Positions 1 through 12,420 of a stretch of DNA of 64,000 bases are shown piece after piece. The position numbers were made by a program, and so were the translations under genes. Source of the DNA: Okapia johnstoni (Eukaryota > Chordata > Mammalia > Artiodactyla > Giraffidae); the NCBI GenBank assembly GCA_024291935.2, contig CM044313.1:85001001-85065000 (forward strand). The letters are read 5' to 3'. The notes below the pieces were generated by a model. It had not been told where the DNA came from, did not search any database, and saw only the letters and a list, made by a program, of their open reading frames with translations. The number at the start of each line of letters is the position of its first letter. Position 1 is the stretch's first letter.

Positions 1-744
1 CCTGCCCTAAAGTTTTGATAGCTCCTTAGTTCCTATCCCTATGGACTTAATTCCCAGATACTAAGCAGTGTATACATACATAGCAAAAACAAACAAACAA
101 AACAAGCTGACAAAAATAAAGAAAAGAAAAAAAAATAAGGACACATAAGGATTACATAAAATGAATCAGATAAAGATACAGATTGTTAATGGTGTGCTTT
201 TATCTACTTTTCCACATAAACATTAGAAATATTTGGGAGCACTAAATCAACCAGAAATATTCACATCAACTATGGTTAAATTTTTAAGACCTTAATAAAT
301 ACAGAGATTAGAAAATGACAAAAGTCAAAAAAGAATATATAAAATTGACTAGTGTCAAATATGATTAATGAAATATAAGCTGACATACTTATAGAAAGAT
401 GATCTAGCAATATGAAAGACTGGACTTCATCTTTAAATCCATAATACTCTAAATACAGAGCAAGAGCTATAAATGTCACAAGATACTCAGAAAAAAATAA
501 ATAAAAAGAACAGTAATTCAAAGTAAAAAGTTCAGACTGATCTTGCTAGCATCCCGGACTACTGGTTGTGGAATGGACCAAGGGGTGAGAATCTCATTCT
601 GTAGAATAACTGAGGGTAGTATCACTAGTCTAGGTAAGAGCAAATGTTTTAATATTTTTTGCTTTATTTTTTTTTAATTTAAGGATAAAGAAAATATACT
701 TGACAAGCTTCAACATACATTTATGATAGATAAATTCTCTCAAG
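1..744. other. AT-rich unassigned sequence
   Basis: No gene, RNA or repeat family is recognisable here. Short A-runs and an AT-rich composition dominate. The 81-codon minus-strand frame at 276-521 has no recognisable domain and looks like chance. The right part may be a decayed extension of the L1 that follows. Confidence 0.5.
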
Positions 745-1250
745 AGAACAGGTTTAGATGGTATGTACCTCAACATGTACACCGTATAAGACAAGCCTAC
801 AGCTAATTCATACTGAACAGTAAAAAACTGAAGTCTTTTCCCCTAAGATCAGGAACAACACAAGAATGACAATTTTATTCAACATATTATTGGAAGACCT
901 AATCAAAGTAATTAGGCAACGAAAAATATAGAAGGCATTCAAACTGAAAAGAAAGATGCAAAGCTGTCACTTTTGCAGATGATATGATATTATGTATAAA
1001 AAAAGCTCCATCAGAAAACTGTTAGAACTTGGAAGATATGGAATAAATATACAAAAACTTATGTTCTATACACTAACAACAAACTATCAGAAAGAGAGAT
1101 TAAGAGAATAATGCCATTTGCAATTGCATCCAAAAAAATAAAATACCTAGAAATAAATTTAACCAAGCAGGTGAAAGATTTATATATAGTAAATTTTTAA
1201 ACTTTTTGAAAATTGGAATGTGACAATGCTATATTACCTGTACACTCTCT
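745..1250 (+). mobile_element. L1 LINE, internal ORF2 (reverse transcriptase) remnant
   Basis: The sense strand follows the L1 ORF2 reverse-transcriptase region. A phrase like 'tcaggaacaacacaag' is followed by the stretch around the catalytic aspartates ('ttttgcagatgatatgat', the F-A-D-D motif, near 972-990). Next comes the 'aactatcagaaagagagatt' stretch and 'aaatttaaccaagcaggtg'. The reading frame is broken throughout and both ends are missing. Divergence looks high, so this is an old mammalian L1 rather than a recent ruminant one. What is seen is similarity to the family; the subfamily is not resolved. Confidence 0.85.
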
Positions 1251-1392
1251 GAGTGACAACAGTTTATACTAAGGATACATAGTCAGGATTTGAGAAGAAG
1301 TACACTTAGCCTCAAAGTGAGCAACAAACACATTGAAACAAAGCTGATCAGTGTAATGTCCAAAAGCCAACATAGTGAAGGATGACTGATTT

Positions 1393-1403
1393 ATGACTAT
1401 ATG
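1393..1403. repeat. Target-site duplication, left copy, of BovB at 1404-2067
   Basis: The 11-mer atgactatatg here is repeated exactly at 2068-2078, at the two ends of a minus-strand BovB. This is direct evidence for target-primed insertion and fixes both boundaries. Confidence 0.85.
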
Positions 1404-2067
1404 TTGTTGTTCTTCAGTCACTTAGTCATGTCAGACTCTTTGTGACCCCATGGACTGCAGCATGCCAGGCTTCCCTGTCCCTCACCATCTCTTGGAGCTT
1501 GATCAAACTCATGTCCATCAAGTCAGTGATGCCATCCAACCATCTCGTCCTCTATCATCCCTTTCTCCTGCCTTCAAATTTTCCCAGCATCAAGGTCTTT
1601 ACCAACCAGTTGGCTCTTTGCATCAAGTGGCCAAAGTATTGGAGCTTCAGCTTTAGCATCATTCCTTCCAATAAATATTCAGGAGTGATTTCCTTTAGGA
1701 TTGACTGATTTGATCTCTTTGCAGTCCAAGGGACTCTCGAGTCTTCTCCAACACCACGGTTCAAAAGCATCATTCTACAATGTTCAGTCTTCTTTATGGT
1801 CCAGCTCTCTCATCCATACATGACTACTGGAAAAGCCACAGCTTTGACTAGATGGACTTCTGTTGGCAAAGTAATGTCTCTGCTTTTTAATAAACTGTCT
1901 AGCTTTGTCATAGTTTTTCTGCCAAAGAGCAAGCATCTTTTAATTTCATGACTGCAGTGATAATCTGCAGTGATTTTGGAGCCAAAGAAAGTAAAGTCTG
2001 TTACTTTTTCATTGTTTCCCCATCTGTTTGCCATGAAGTGATGGGACTAGGTGCCATGATCTTCGTC
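1404..2067 (-). mobile_element. BovB (RTE) LINE, 5'-truncated, with 11-bp TSD
   Basis: The copy covers the 3' end and the C-terminal part of BovB ORF2 on the minus strand. On the plus strand it begins with the tail (gttgttcttcagtcac) and stops after 'gatgggactaggtgccatg', where the element is 5'-truncated. The minus-strand frames at 1555-1773 and 1810-2034 are pieces of the BovB ORF2 C-terminus (compare [20 protein letters not shown] and FFGSKITADYHCSHEIKR). Stops and frameshifts separate them. Flanked by the 11-bp TSD at 1393-1403 and 2068-2078. No activity expected. Confidence 0.95.
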
Positions 2068-2078
2068 ATGACTATATG
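2068..2078. repeat. Target-site duplication, right copy, of BovB at 1404-2067
   Basis: Exact second copy of atgactatatg found at 1393-1403. Confidence 0.85.
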
Positions 2079-2139
2079 AGCTACGGAGTATTTGGGGGTC
2101 TTAGTGTCAGGATGAAGTAATCACAAAACCAACTACTAA

Positions 2140-2275
2140 GGGGAATGAAGGGAAAGGGGGAGGGAGGGAAAAAGGGACAGAGAGAGAAAAGAGAGAGAAT
2201 TTCCACTCAGAGATTCAGGGTAAACCTACAAACTATATGTCCAAAGTACATGAAAGCAAAAAAAAAAAAAAAAAA
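2140..2275. repeat. Purine-rich low-complexity stretch ending in poly(A)
   Basis: GGGA/GA-rich sequence at about 2145-2200 (ggggagggaggg, then agagagagaaaagagagag), followed after a gap by a run of about 18 A at 2259-2276. The poly(A) could be an old retroposon tail, but I see no body attached to it. Confidence 0.7.
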
Positions 2276-2382
2276 GTGAGTTGGAAGAAATGGTTAGACC
2301 AGTAAATTCTTATGTTTCTATCCATGGTAGAGACCTGTGAGTTACTAGAAGCAGCCGCTGGACCAGGTTCTACCTGCCTGTG

Positions 2383-2517
2383 TGTGTTTGTGCTCAGTCA
2401 CGTCCAACTCTTTTTGATACCATGGACTGTAGCCTGCCAAGTTCCTCTGTCCATGGAACTTTACAGGCAAGAGTACAGGAGCTGATTGCCATTTCCTACT
2501 CCAGGGGAATCTTGAAT
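2383..2517 (-). mobile_element. Bov-tA SINE fragment
   Basis: A minus-strand SINE piece running from the tail (gtgctcagtcacgtccaac) through 'ccatggactgtagcctgcc' to 'ccaggggaatcttg'. The tRNA-derived head at the 5' end is missing. No TSD was found. Confidence 0.85.
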
Positions 2518-3198
2518 CTATGCGTGGCCATGTGACTTTTTCCCCCATTGGAATGTGAAGTGATGAGTTTATTTGCATTTACAGTATAAGATTCTAACCT
2601 GTGGATGTGCTTTTCACATATAATCTCTTTTCTCTTTTGCCTTCTGCACACAAAAAAAAATTCTGAGGCTCTTATTGATCGAGGTACAAGATGGAAAGAG
2701 ACTAGGATATCTACCATTAAGAACAGCCATTTTTGTTTTACTGTTATTAGCAAAAAGAAATCATAATTAATGGTGCCTTTGAGCTGTTATAAATTAGGGT
2801 CTATTTATTAGAATAGCTAGTATTGCTTTCATGAAAATAGAATAATTTGTAGCAATAATATGTAACAAATTCAAAAAGCAGATTTATATCCATACAAAGT
2901 AGATAAGTACAATAACTATGATTAACTCAGATACAAGAAAATAATAGCATTCGTATAATTCCATATACTCACCAGAGTGTGTGATTTAAAAGTAGAAGAT
3001 TAAATAAGCATGTATATTAAAAATGAACATACAGAAGTTAAATATGTAGTTACAGGATTTAAAAAAAAAGCCTACATATTATAAACTACAGACTGGACAA
3101 ATTCTTAGGGTATTTTAGTCAATTAGAACTTAGGCCTAAGGAACCCATCACTCTCCACAGAATAAGAAAACTATGAAAAAGCTATTAAGAAACATAGC
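2518..3198. other. Unassigned AT-rich DNA
   Basis: Nothing recognisable. The 85-codon minus-strand frame at 2496-2753 starts in SINE-flanking sequence and has no domain. Confidence 0.5.
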
Positions 3199-3210
3199 AT
3201 GCTAATTTAT

Positions 3211-3423
3211 GTGTGTATGCTCAGTCATGTCCAAATCTTTGTGACCCCATGGTCTGTAGTCCCACAGGCACCTCTGTCTATGGAATTTTCCAGGCAAAAA
3301 TACTGGAGTGGGTTGCCATTTCCTACTCTAGGGATCCTTCTGATCCAGGAATTGAACCTGCGTCTCTTCAGTTTTCCTGCACTGGCAGGCAGATTCTTTA
3401 CCACTTGGCCACCTGGGAAGCCC
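3211..3423 (-). mobile_element. Bov-tA SINE, near full length
   Basis: Runs on the minus strand from the tail (tgtgtgtatgctcagtcatg) to the head 'ggccacctgggaagccc', so the tRNA-like promoter end is present at the right. A likely imperfect TSD is gctaattta (3201-3209) against gctatttta (3428-3436), with one mismatch. Confidence 0.92.
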
Positions 3424-3437
3424 ATGTGCTATTTTAA

Positions 3438-4368
3438 GAGGCATCAATTTGTTCCAAATGATTATTTCAGATGAAGATAATTAAGAAAAATGGTAGAGAA
3501 AAAAAAACTTAGATCTAGTAACTGTTAATCTAATTCAAAGACATGAATCTTACCTTAAAAGTTGACACTAATTACTTCATAGGATAAATAAAATAATTCC
3601 ACACTAGAACGAACATAATGAAATTGAAAATATTAGATACGGAAGAGAAAATCTGAAAAAATACTTTAATAGTGTAAGTTGTCTACAAAAGAGTGGCAAT
3701 GAGACTGAGAGCCTTTCCTCATCAATAATAGGTGAGAGGCAAGACAGAGCAATGCCTTATAAGACCTAAGAAAAGGAAACTGTTCTTTGAGTCTAAAGTG
3801 GGGTAAGCTATTACTTGAGAGTGTCAGTGCAATAAGGCTATTACGTCAGTACAAAAAAGATATTTTACTACTCACTGAGTTCCTGTTAAACATTACCAAA
3901 CAGAAGTTATGGAATAAGTGGCAATCATAAATATTACTAAAATAGAGTTAGATATTTAAATATTATTTATAAAATTATAATGAATTGTTACTATGCAAAA
4001 AGTGGAAATGAAATTCTAACCAATGACTTTTAGCATGATTGAAACCAAATGTTTGTAATTATGACTTACAAGTTTCTTTTTCCTTTTAAAAGAGGTATCA
4101 AAATACGAACTAACTGTAGTTTAATTAATGATAAATTTAATTTGTGCCAATTAAATTGATAAAAATTTTATTTAAAGCCATTATAAAATTGGATATTGGT
4201 ACATCGTGGTAAACATCTTAAAGAATGCTGACAGCATTAAATTCAGAGTAACTTTAGTTTAAAAAAGTTATTTCCCTGAAAGATCCTGAAAATCAGCACA
4301 CAGAATTGATTCAGTAATTCCATAAAGCATAAACATGCATTTTTCAGAGTCTGAAAAAAACTACTTGA
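3438..4368. other. Unassigned AT-rich DNA
   Basis: About 0.9 kb with no recognisable element or gene. Composition is AT-rich and all frames are short. Confidence 0.5.
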
Positions 4369-5121
4369 AGACGAAGTAAAGAATCTCTTTATGAGGGTGA
4401 AAAAGGAGAATGAAACAGCTGGCTTAAAATTCAACATTAAAAAAGCTAAGATCATGGCCTCTGGCCTTTATTTGCCTTTGGCAAATAAGAAGGGGAAAAA
4501 TGGAAACAGTGACAGATTTTATTTTCTTGGGCTCTAAAATCACTGAGGATGGTGACTACAGCCTTGAAATTAAAAGACACTTGCTCCTCGGAAGGAACAC
4601 TATGACAAATCTAGACAGTATATTAAAAAGCAGAGATATCACTTTGCCAACAAAAGTTCATATAATCAAAGTTATGGTTTTTACATTGGTCATGTACAGA
4701 TATGAGAGCTGGACCACAAAGAAGGTTGAGCACGAAAGAATTGATGGTTTTGAACTGTGGTGCTGGAGAAGACTCTTGAGAGTCCCTTGGACTGCAAGGA
4801 GATCAAACCAGTCAATCTTAAAGGAAATCAACCCTGAATATTCTTTGGAAGTACTGATGCTGAAGCTGAAGCTCCAATACTTTGGTCACCTGATGTGAAG
4901 AGCCCACTGATTGGAAAAGACCCTGATGCTGGGAAAGATTGAAGGCAAAAGAAGAAGGGGGTAGCAGAGGATGAAATGGCTGGATGGCATCACTGACTCC
5001 ATGGACATGAGTTTGAGCACACTCTGGGAGATGGTGAAGGACTGGGAAGCCTGGTGTGCTGTAGTCTTTGGGGTCACAAACAGTCAGACATGACTTAGAC
5101 ACAGAATAACAACAACAACAC
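4369..5121 (+). mobile_element. BovB (RTE) LINE, 5'-truncated 3' part
   Basis: Plus-strand BovB from the region just after the RT palm ('aaagaatctctttatgagg') to the 3' end. The terminal tail is an (AAC)n run at about 5108-5121 in place of the common CAGTT-type tail. An imperfect candidate TSD (aaaaaactact at 4356-4366 against aaaaactatt near 5131-5140) is not convincing. Confidence 0.93.
4500..4898 (+). pseudogene. BovB ORF2 C-terminal remnant
   Basis: A 132-codon open stretch matching the BovB ORF2 region downstream of the RT palm. It contains the recognisable phrases IFLGSKITEDGDYSLEIKRH, SRDITLPTKVHIIK and [20 protein letters not shown]. In intact family members this is the connector and C-terminal part of the reverse transcriptase, and here it lacks endonuclease, palm and catalytic residues. 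It ends at a TGA where other BovB copies in this window read CGA (HLMRR), which fits CpG decay. The first methionine is an artefact of truncation. Not functional. Confidence 0.9.
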
Positions 5122-5504
5122 ACTATGACAAAAACTATTTTTTTTAAGAATATAACTTAATTATTAAAATAATACTCTTTTCAAAGAAATTGGGACAATC
5201 TGGTCTATATTATAATCCAGAAATACTGTTTGAGCATCAGTCTGATCTTTGAGAGATAAAAAAAATCAAGCAGCAATAAGAGACAAATAGCTTAATTTAA
5301 TTCAATCTTCTTTTCTTTCAATGTTCTAACTAGCCACGTATAACATATATATTTGAATTATTTAAATACACTCTCTAAAATGTTTTGGGAATATAGTATT
5401 GGAGGTTACATTTTTAAGTATACTGTGTCTCTATAAGCCAATATACTTTTCCTCAATAAGGGAAAAGTCAAATACAATTGATTTTTATTGGCATTTTCTT
5501 ACCT
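5122..5504. other. Unassigned AT-rich DNA
   Basis: Nothing recognisable between the BovB tail and the next SINE piece. Confidence 0.5.
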
Positions 5505-5615
5505 TTCCCATTCCGGTACTCTAGCCTGAAAAATCCCATGGATGGAGAAGCCTGGTGGGGTACAGTCCATGGGGTCGCAAAGAGTCGGACACGACTGAGC
5601 CACTTCACTTTTACT
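5505..5615 (+). mobile_element. Bov-A/Bov-tA SINE, 5'-truncated
   Basis: Plus-strand 3' part of the SINE, from 'ccggtactctagcctg' to 'gtcggacacgactgagccac'. The tRNA-like head is absent. ttacctttccc and ttactttgccc at the two edges may be a decayed TSD. Confidence 0.88.
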
Positions 5616-5878
5616 TTGCCCTGATAATCTTAGATAGTATTGCTACTATATCATTAATAAGTAGCCATTTTTCCTTATAAATCAAAGGCCAGTGTTTGTT
5701 AAATACATCATACTACTTTCATAAAATGATCAGTTTCTTAAATATTCATCACATCTTTGTTAACATATTGAAAGGTGAAAGAATTCTACACAAAAACAAG
5801 CAAATCACTTCTACCAGAATTTTACAAATCAATAAGTATTTCACAGGCTGGCTTGAATACTCATTTGCTTTTCATTTT

Positions 5879-5891
5879 GAAAATATTACTT
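5879..5891. repeat. Target-site duplication, left copy, of inverted L1
   Basis: gaaaatattactt here recurs exactly at 6797-6809, 13 bp, bracketing the rearranged L1 between them. Confidence 0.85.
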
Positions 5892-6796
5892 TTTATTTAT
5901 GTATTTATTTTTTAATTGGAGAATAATTGCTTTACAATAGTGTGCTGGCTTGTGCCATACAACAATGCAAATAAGTTATAACTATATGTGTGTATGTGTG
6001 TGTATATATATATATATATCCCCTCCCTCTTGACCCTTCCTCCCCCTCCCATCCCACCCTTCCAGGTCATCACAAAATGCGAGGCTGTGCTCCCTGTGTT
6101 ATACAGCAGCTTCCCACTGGAAAACATATAGATGGCCAATAACCACATGAAAAGATGATCAGCATCACTCATTATCAGAGAAATTCAAATCAAAACTACA
6201 ATGGGGTATAACCTCACACTAATCTGAATAGCCAGCATCAAAAAAACTATAAAGAGCAAATACTGGAGAGGATGCTCAGAAAACAGAATCCTACTGAACC
6301 ACTAGTGGGAATGTAAATTGATACAGTCACTATGCAGAACAGTTTGGAGATTCCTTAACAAACTAGGAAAAAAAAAAAACTACCACAGGACCCAGAAATC
6401 CCACTATGGGTCACATACCCTGAGGAAACCATAACTGGAAAAAGACACGTGTCCCTCAATGTTCATTGCAGCACTATTTACAATAACCAAGGCATGGAAG
6501 CAACCCATATGTCCACTGACAGATGAATGGATAAAGAAGCTTGGTATATATATATATATATATAAAATGAAATATTTCTCAGTCATAAAGAGGAAAGAAT
6601 TTGAGTCAGTTCTGACAAGGTAAATGAACCTAGAGCCTATTATACATAGTGAAGTAAATCAGAAAGAGAAATATCATATATATGGAATCTATAAAAATTG
6701 TACTGATGAACCTACCACCATGGAAAGAATGGAGACACATATGTAGAGAATGGACATGTGGACACAGTCGGGGAAGGAGAGGGTAGGACAAATTGA
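5892..6796 (-). mobile_element. L1 LINE with 5' inversion (twin-primed), 13-bp TSD
   Basis: Two L1 pieces lie head to head. 5892-6118 is the L1 3' UTR on the minus strand, with its tail at the left (tttatttatgtatttatt). 6119-6796 is the end of ORF2 on the plus strand ('gatggccaataaccacatg' onward). In L1 sense order the plus piece comes immediately upstream of the minus piece, with only a short loss between them. That is the arrangement expected from twin priming of one minus-strand insertion: a 3' segment in normal order and a 5' segment inverted. The exact 13-bp TSD brackets both pieces together, so this was one event. A (TA)n tract at 6545-6563 lies inside. Confidence 0.88.
6545..6563. repeat. 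(TA)n microsatellite within L1
   Basis: A run of alternating TA following 'cttgg', inside the inverted L1 segment. Confidence 0.85.
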
Positions 6797-6809
6797 GAAA
6801 ATATTACTT

Positions 6810-9800
6810 GTAAAGAGTTATCTTTTAAAACTTCCAGAAATGCTTGTTATTATGTTTAAGTTTTTATCTGTATGTGTTTACTACATAAATATTTTAACCA
6901 TTACCATTTTAGTAAAATATTGAGATCTATCCTATTTTTATTTCCATCTTGATATATGGCATGTCTAACTGACTGCTCCCTTCCTTCCCCATTTATAAAT
7001 GGATCTTCTTGTTGCTTTGTGTTCTCTCTGTTCAAAAACATACATATATCAATTTCAAAAGAAAAAAAATCTGCAGTAAATTTGTAATATATTCCACTGA
7101 TTTTAAGGTGCTTTTTCATCATCAGAGAATATCCAATTAAACTATCTACACCTATGAATATTCAGATCAACTTTAAAGAAATTCTTATCTGATAAATAAC
7201 TAGCTCTGTTAACACTACAGTGTGTTAAAATGCTTCAAAACGCTAGAAATACAGGTTTTTAATAACAAAACATTCAAAATAATGACTGTGTTCACATTTC
7301 ATACTTATATGTTCAAAATGTTTGTTATACCTATATATTAAGGAGATTTCATTCATTCTTTATACTTAATCAATATCCTGAGGTTAGTTTTTTTACACAA
7401 TGATAAAAATTAACAGTAATTTAAAATTCATCTCTAGTGCTAAAATATTGAATTTATGGGGGTTAATGGATCTGTTCTTTTGCTTGCTAAATAAAATTTG
7501 TCCCTTTAGATGATGGTTACCATTTCTTAATTAAGAATCCACTAAAGTGCCATCCAAATGTACATAATTTATTCCCTTTATATTGTTGGACTGGGAATTT
7601 TGCCAATGAATAAAACATCTTATTCTGAGGCAAAATTAAAACTAATATTTTAAACCATGGTGAAGAAATATAATTTTCTTAACTTCTTTTAAAGAAATCA
7701 TTTCTTTAACTTGTTAAATAATAAATCTATATTATAATGAAAAGAAAATCAGGATAATACCTAATCAGACTTTCAACAACGGCTCTAGCTAAAGTCTGAA
7801 ATGACTGTTTCTAAATTAAAATATAGAACCCTTAAGGATGAAGGGAAAATATGCATATATGTACATATGTTCCTGTGGGTGTATATGTTGTATGTGTATA
7901 TATATGTATTATTTTTATGGCTTATTATTCTTTTCTTGTATAAATAATTGGTCTTGCTTTTAAATATACTTGTCATAACAGACAGTATACATATGAACTT
8001 TGTTTTTTTGAATGAGAGAAGATGTCAGGAGCTTTATAAGGAAAGAGTTTTAAGTGAGACAAAAAGAACCAGATGGCAATATTCTGTAGAGGTCAACGGA
8101 AAAACAACCAAAAAATTGTTCAATGTTTTGAATTTTTATTTCTTTGCTTGATTCATAAATTTCCTTTGAAACATACTATGAGGTGTTGAGAAAGCCCCTC
8201 TGAAGAAACAACTCTGAAACTTTCAGTAAGTATGATTGCCAGAGCTACTTCTGTGTATTTTTACTTATACAGAAATAGCATCAGTGTCTCAACTTTGCCT
8301 AGTTTCTGAGTTATGGTGAGTCTCTAGATCTTTTAAGTCACTTCCATACACTATTTTTAATGCATATTTTATACCTATTATTGGGCTAATGATAATTGTA
8401 TTGTGCTTGGTATGGAATTATTTCATTTAATAATGGCTTTCTTAATGAGAAATTGTTTAATTTGAGAAATTAGTTTGGTCCAAAAATAATCCTTTACTCA
8501 GTGGAAGAGTTAAGATTTATAGTACATTTGGTGCACCCTGTTTCTTGCTAAATATCCAAAAATAATAACTTACAAACACAATTATCAACAAATACACTAG
8601 AGACATACAGAATATAAAAATCAAGACCATAACATTTTGAAAATTCAGTTGAAGATGTTACACTGGCAACGGTTATTTATATTGTAATTTAGATAGAGTT
8701 CTTTGTTGGGAAGGTAATTTTTATTACTACAACATTCAAGAGCAATATGAAAATAAATTTAAATCATCTCCTGGAATAACTTAGTCAAACGTTTAGATTA
8801 ATCACATAGCTAAAAAATTACTTGCTTAGAACTCTAGCATCCATGTCAAAGTTAAAATACCTATTTACTTGATCCCACTCTTCTCCAATAATTCACAAGT
8901 GACTTTTGCATAAATATATTTGACTTCTTACCAACTTGATATTTCAGTCATGATTGTTTTCCATTGTTTTGCTAATGAGTGATCACACAAAATGCAGAAT
9001 ATAATTTTTAATTTTTTGTTTCTAAAATTTTAATTTAGACTTATTTTTCAGAATCTATGGACTCACATGTCTGAAGAATGTTGCCTAAGAATGCTGCTAG
9101 ATGTAGGAGAAATTTATGAGAATTATTTCGTTTTGTCTCAATTTTGCACTTGTGGACTCAACAAAATCTCAAGCAATGCAATGCAGGTATTCATTTTGAA
9201 TTATTAATACATGGATAGAAAAAGAAGAGGGGCAGATACAAAAGCACAAATGGTAAGACTTTTCTACTATTTGCATATGGCAATGAAAAAGTGACCATCA
9301 TTTTGAATCCCTGAAAGTGCTGCTCTATTTTAGCAGTCTCTTCGAAAATCCAACTCATAGCAGTAACAACTTTCCTATCCCCTTTTATACTGATTCTACA
9401 GTTTTTGGTATGGGTGTATAAAGAGAAAATGTAGGGAATGTAATGCAGAAATATGGTTTCTTTGTAGCAGGAAGAAAAACTACATGACTAAGTATTACCT
9501 AAAGCTGAAGGTTTGACGAGAGTCTTAACATCCTTGAAAATAGCATTTGTTGACAACACACTGATTAGATTTTAAAAGACTAATATTAATTTTCCTGTTA
9601 AAGTTTGCTCATTTCCATCTAAAGTTCATGTTTCAAATCATTTTTATATAATTAGGATGCAAAAGCATGCTTAAGAAACTAATTAAATTACACCAAACAT
9701 ACTGGCTACAAAAGTAGTAGAATTTTATAACAGAGAAAATGTCATGTTTTACATAACAGCAAACTATTTTTAAACAAATTGCCTGTCATTTTAGATTTTT

Positions 9801-12259
9801 TTTCCTAAAATGATTCTTCTAAAAACCACCACATCCAATTTTTAATTTAATGTACCATGTGCTTCTCTTTACGTACTAGGAGGGCAGACTTATTACAAAT
9901 CCTGATGTTTCCTTTCACGAGGATGGGACACCCATCAGTGTAACTCTTCTGGTCTATTATCTATTCCCTCACTGCTTCCTCCTCTAGGCAGAAGAAATTA
10001 CCTGCCTTATGAGAGTATTTAGAAGAGAAAGTAGAGGGTGCCTTCCTCCCTCACGTCTATCTGAAGTTATGCTATCTTCTGCAGCACAAGTTCTTTGTTA
10101 CTCCATAACGTAACTCACCATAATAGGCTCTGTCCAACAGACATTCAAGTCCAGCACAGCTTCTTACATGCAAAGAGGATAAGTTTCTCCAGTTCTGGAG
10201 TATGGGATCAAAGCCCTATTGTCAAACATCCAAGCCATATTATCCAATGTCAGTTATATCAACAGTATGGTTATTTATCTGCTTTTGTCTTTTCCTTCAG
10301 TTGATTCAGAACTTGCAAGGGGAAAGATGATAAATTGGGGGCACCTTAAAAATTCTCAAAGTATGTAACTTAGTACTTATTATAATACTAAAGCATTATA
10401 TTACTAGCACTTACTTGATTGCAAAAGGATTCCAACTAATTTAGGCATAAAAAAAGTTGAATTCGATAGCTTTTGTAAAAAGAAATCAATATATCAGGAA
10501 TGTATATTACCGAAGAAATGACTAGAATATTAGAGTCGAGCACCATCTCTCCTCTTTGATCTCTGTCTATTCTTTCTGATTTATTTCTGTTTTCACTTCT
10601 TTCTCTAAGGCTTGTTCTCTCTACACAGTGGAAGCTATGGCTGCAGACAGTCATGTGCTTCTATTTTTAAGGGTATCATAATCAGATGGGGAAAAAAATG
10701 AGCCTTCCTTATGTGCCATTAATAGAATACAAAAGCAAGAACAAACACAGAAGAAAAATATCGCAAAGGTTTTCTCACTGATTGGGCTTAAGATTTACAT
10801 GTATTCCTTGAACAATCCTGTTGGTAAATCGGGTTTACTTGGCCTGCATCACTGGAACAGAATTCTGTGACTAAGGATTTAGCATGTTACTGGAGAAAAC
10901 AAACAAACAAATGTAGAATAGGTGTAGTTCATGAGATTCAATATCGTGTAAAACAAGAGCAGAACATGTTGAATGGTTTTATAGAAAATATACATGTTGG
11001 TGGGGGGCCGTGTAGAATACAGAAACAGATGTGATGTCCATCTAACACTTAACATATGCAAGAACTGGGTATTTAACACATACTCTTTCTTTCTTCTTTC
11101 GGTAAGGCTGAAATAGCTTTTGGGGATGTGATGTATGTTGATGATAGAAAACGGATAAATGAATAGCATAGCCATGTCAAATCACAGCTATTAAAGTACT
11201 CAAATCTCAGATTTTTCAGGGTAGCACAAGTAAGCTTTTTTACAGATATGTCTTCTAGGGCAACTGTCCATGTGACTAGGTGTATTATTTTCTTTATATA
11301 CAAATGTGCATGATAAATCTTTCTGCCTTAATTATCTGTGTATTGTAAGAATAATATAGTTTCAGTAAATTATGATTTTTTTTATATTCCCTATTTCCAA
11401 AAAGAAGGGTATGCATGAAACCACTCTTCCTTTGAGGGGTGAGGAAAGTGAGGCATTGTAAACCTTGGACCCAGAAGACTGCTGATTTAGTTGGATCAAT
11501 GAGAAGCAATGAAATATTCTTGGATATGATAATAATACCTGGCACAGTTCATGTTCATATTGAGATTGATAGAGAACATATTGTATCTTAATTTTATTTT
11601 TGTATTTTGAAGCACTTAAATAAACACTGTTTGGGGTTGCCACAGGGGGAAAAAAATTCTTCTAGAAGAATCTTATTTAGAATAAATGTGATTTGAATAA
11701 AATATAAAATCTGGCTTTGCTTTCCAATATTAAAAACATTTAAAATTAGCATTTTAAACCAGAATTACGAGAAGAATGCTTAACTTAATTAAGAGGAAAA
11801 GTTGCATTTAGAAACACCAAATTATACGCAAGTGGCTTATTAATATATGTCATTTATCCATATTTGAAGCTCTATTAGGCAAGAAAGAAGCAATGAATTC
11901 ATGGCAATGTACACTTTTAAGCAGCAGAAACTGTTAACATGACACATAAATGAAATATTTTATGTGTTTAAATAAAACTTTATTTCAGATAGACAATCAG
12001 TAGAGGCTGGCTATTAACGTGTGATTATAATTTGCCATAAACCATTTAACAGCTTATAAAATATAGAAGAGTTTCTGCTTTCTCTGTGTTGAGGCTAGAT
12101 TTATAAAAAGTAAACATTCTCCTTAGTTGTCAACATCATTTGTTTAGACATCCACATGATTACAGAAATTTTGGTCCTGCCTACCAAAAATAGATCTCTG
12201 AGAAAGTTTGAAAGAAGAGATGAAGGAATATCACCAATATGTATTGAACGAAGAAAGAA
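6810..12259. other. 5.4 kb of unassigned AT-rich DNA, free of young repeats
   Basis: I see no BovB, Bov-tA, L1 or LTR signature on either strand. Open frames are short (at most 98 codons, 10879-11175 minus) and carry no domain. There is a TA/TG-rich patch at about 7848-7912. The 9890-10320 and 11820-12090 parts look less simple in sequence than the rest, but I recognise nothing in them. Confidence 0.55.
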
Positions 12260-12420
12260 TTTTCCAGGTACATTTTGTGCCAGCTTTTATATAAGAACAC
12301 TGTAATTTTTCAAACAATCCAAAAATAGATCAACATTTTACAGTTGTGGAAACTATAAATTAAATGATTTTTTTTTCTCAGTAGTCATAGCACAAAACTA
12401 GGGTTAGTGGTTTCCTACTG
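12260..12420 (-). mobile_element. MIR SINE remnant (antisense)
   Basis: Phrases such as 'tgtgccagcttttatataag' and 'acattttacagttgtggaaac' follow the complement of the mammalian-wide MIR core. Degraded, with uncertain ends. Confidence 0.5.

Noticed and set aside
4356..5141. TSD for the plus-strand BovB (aaaaaactact/aaaaactatt)
   Set aside because: A-rich, imperfect and not exactly at the element edges; could be chance.
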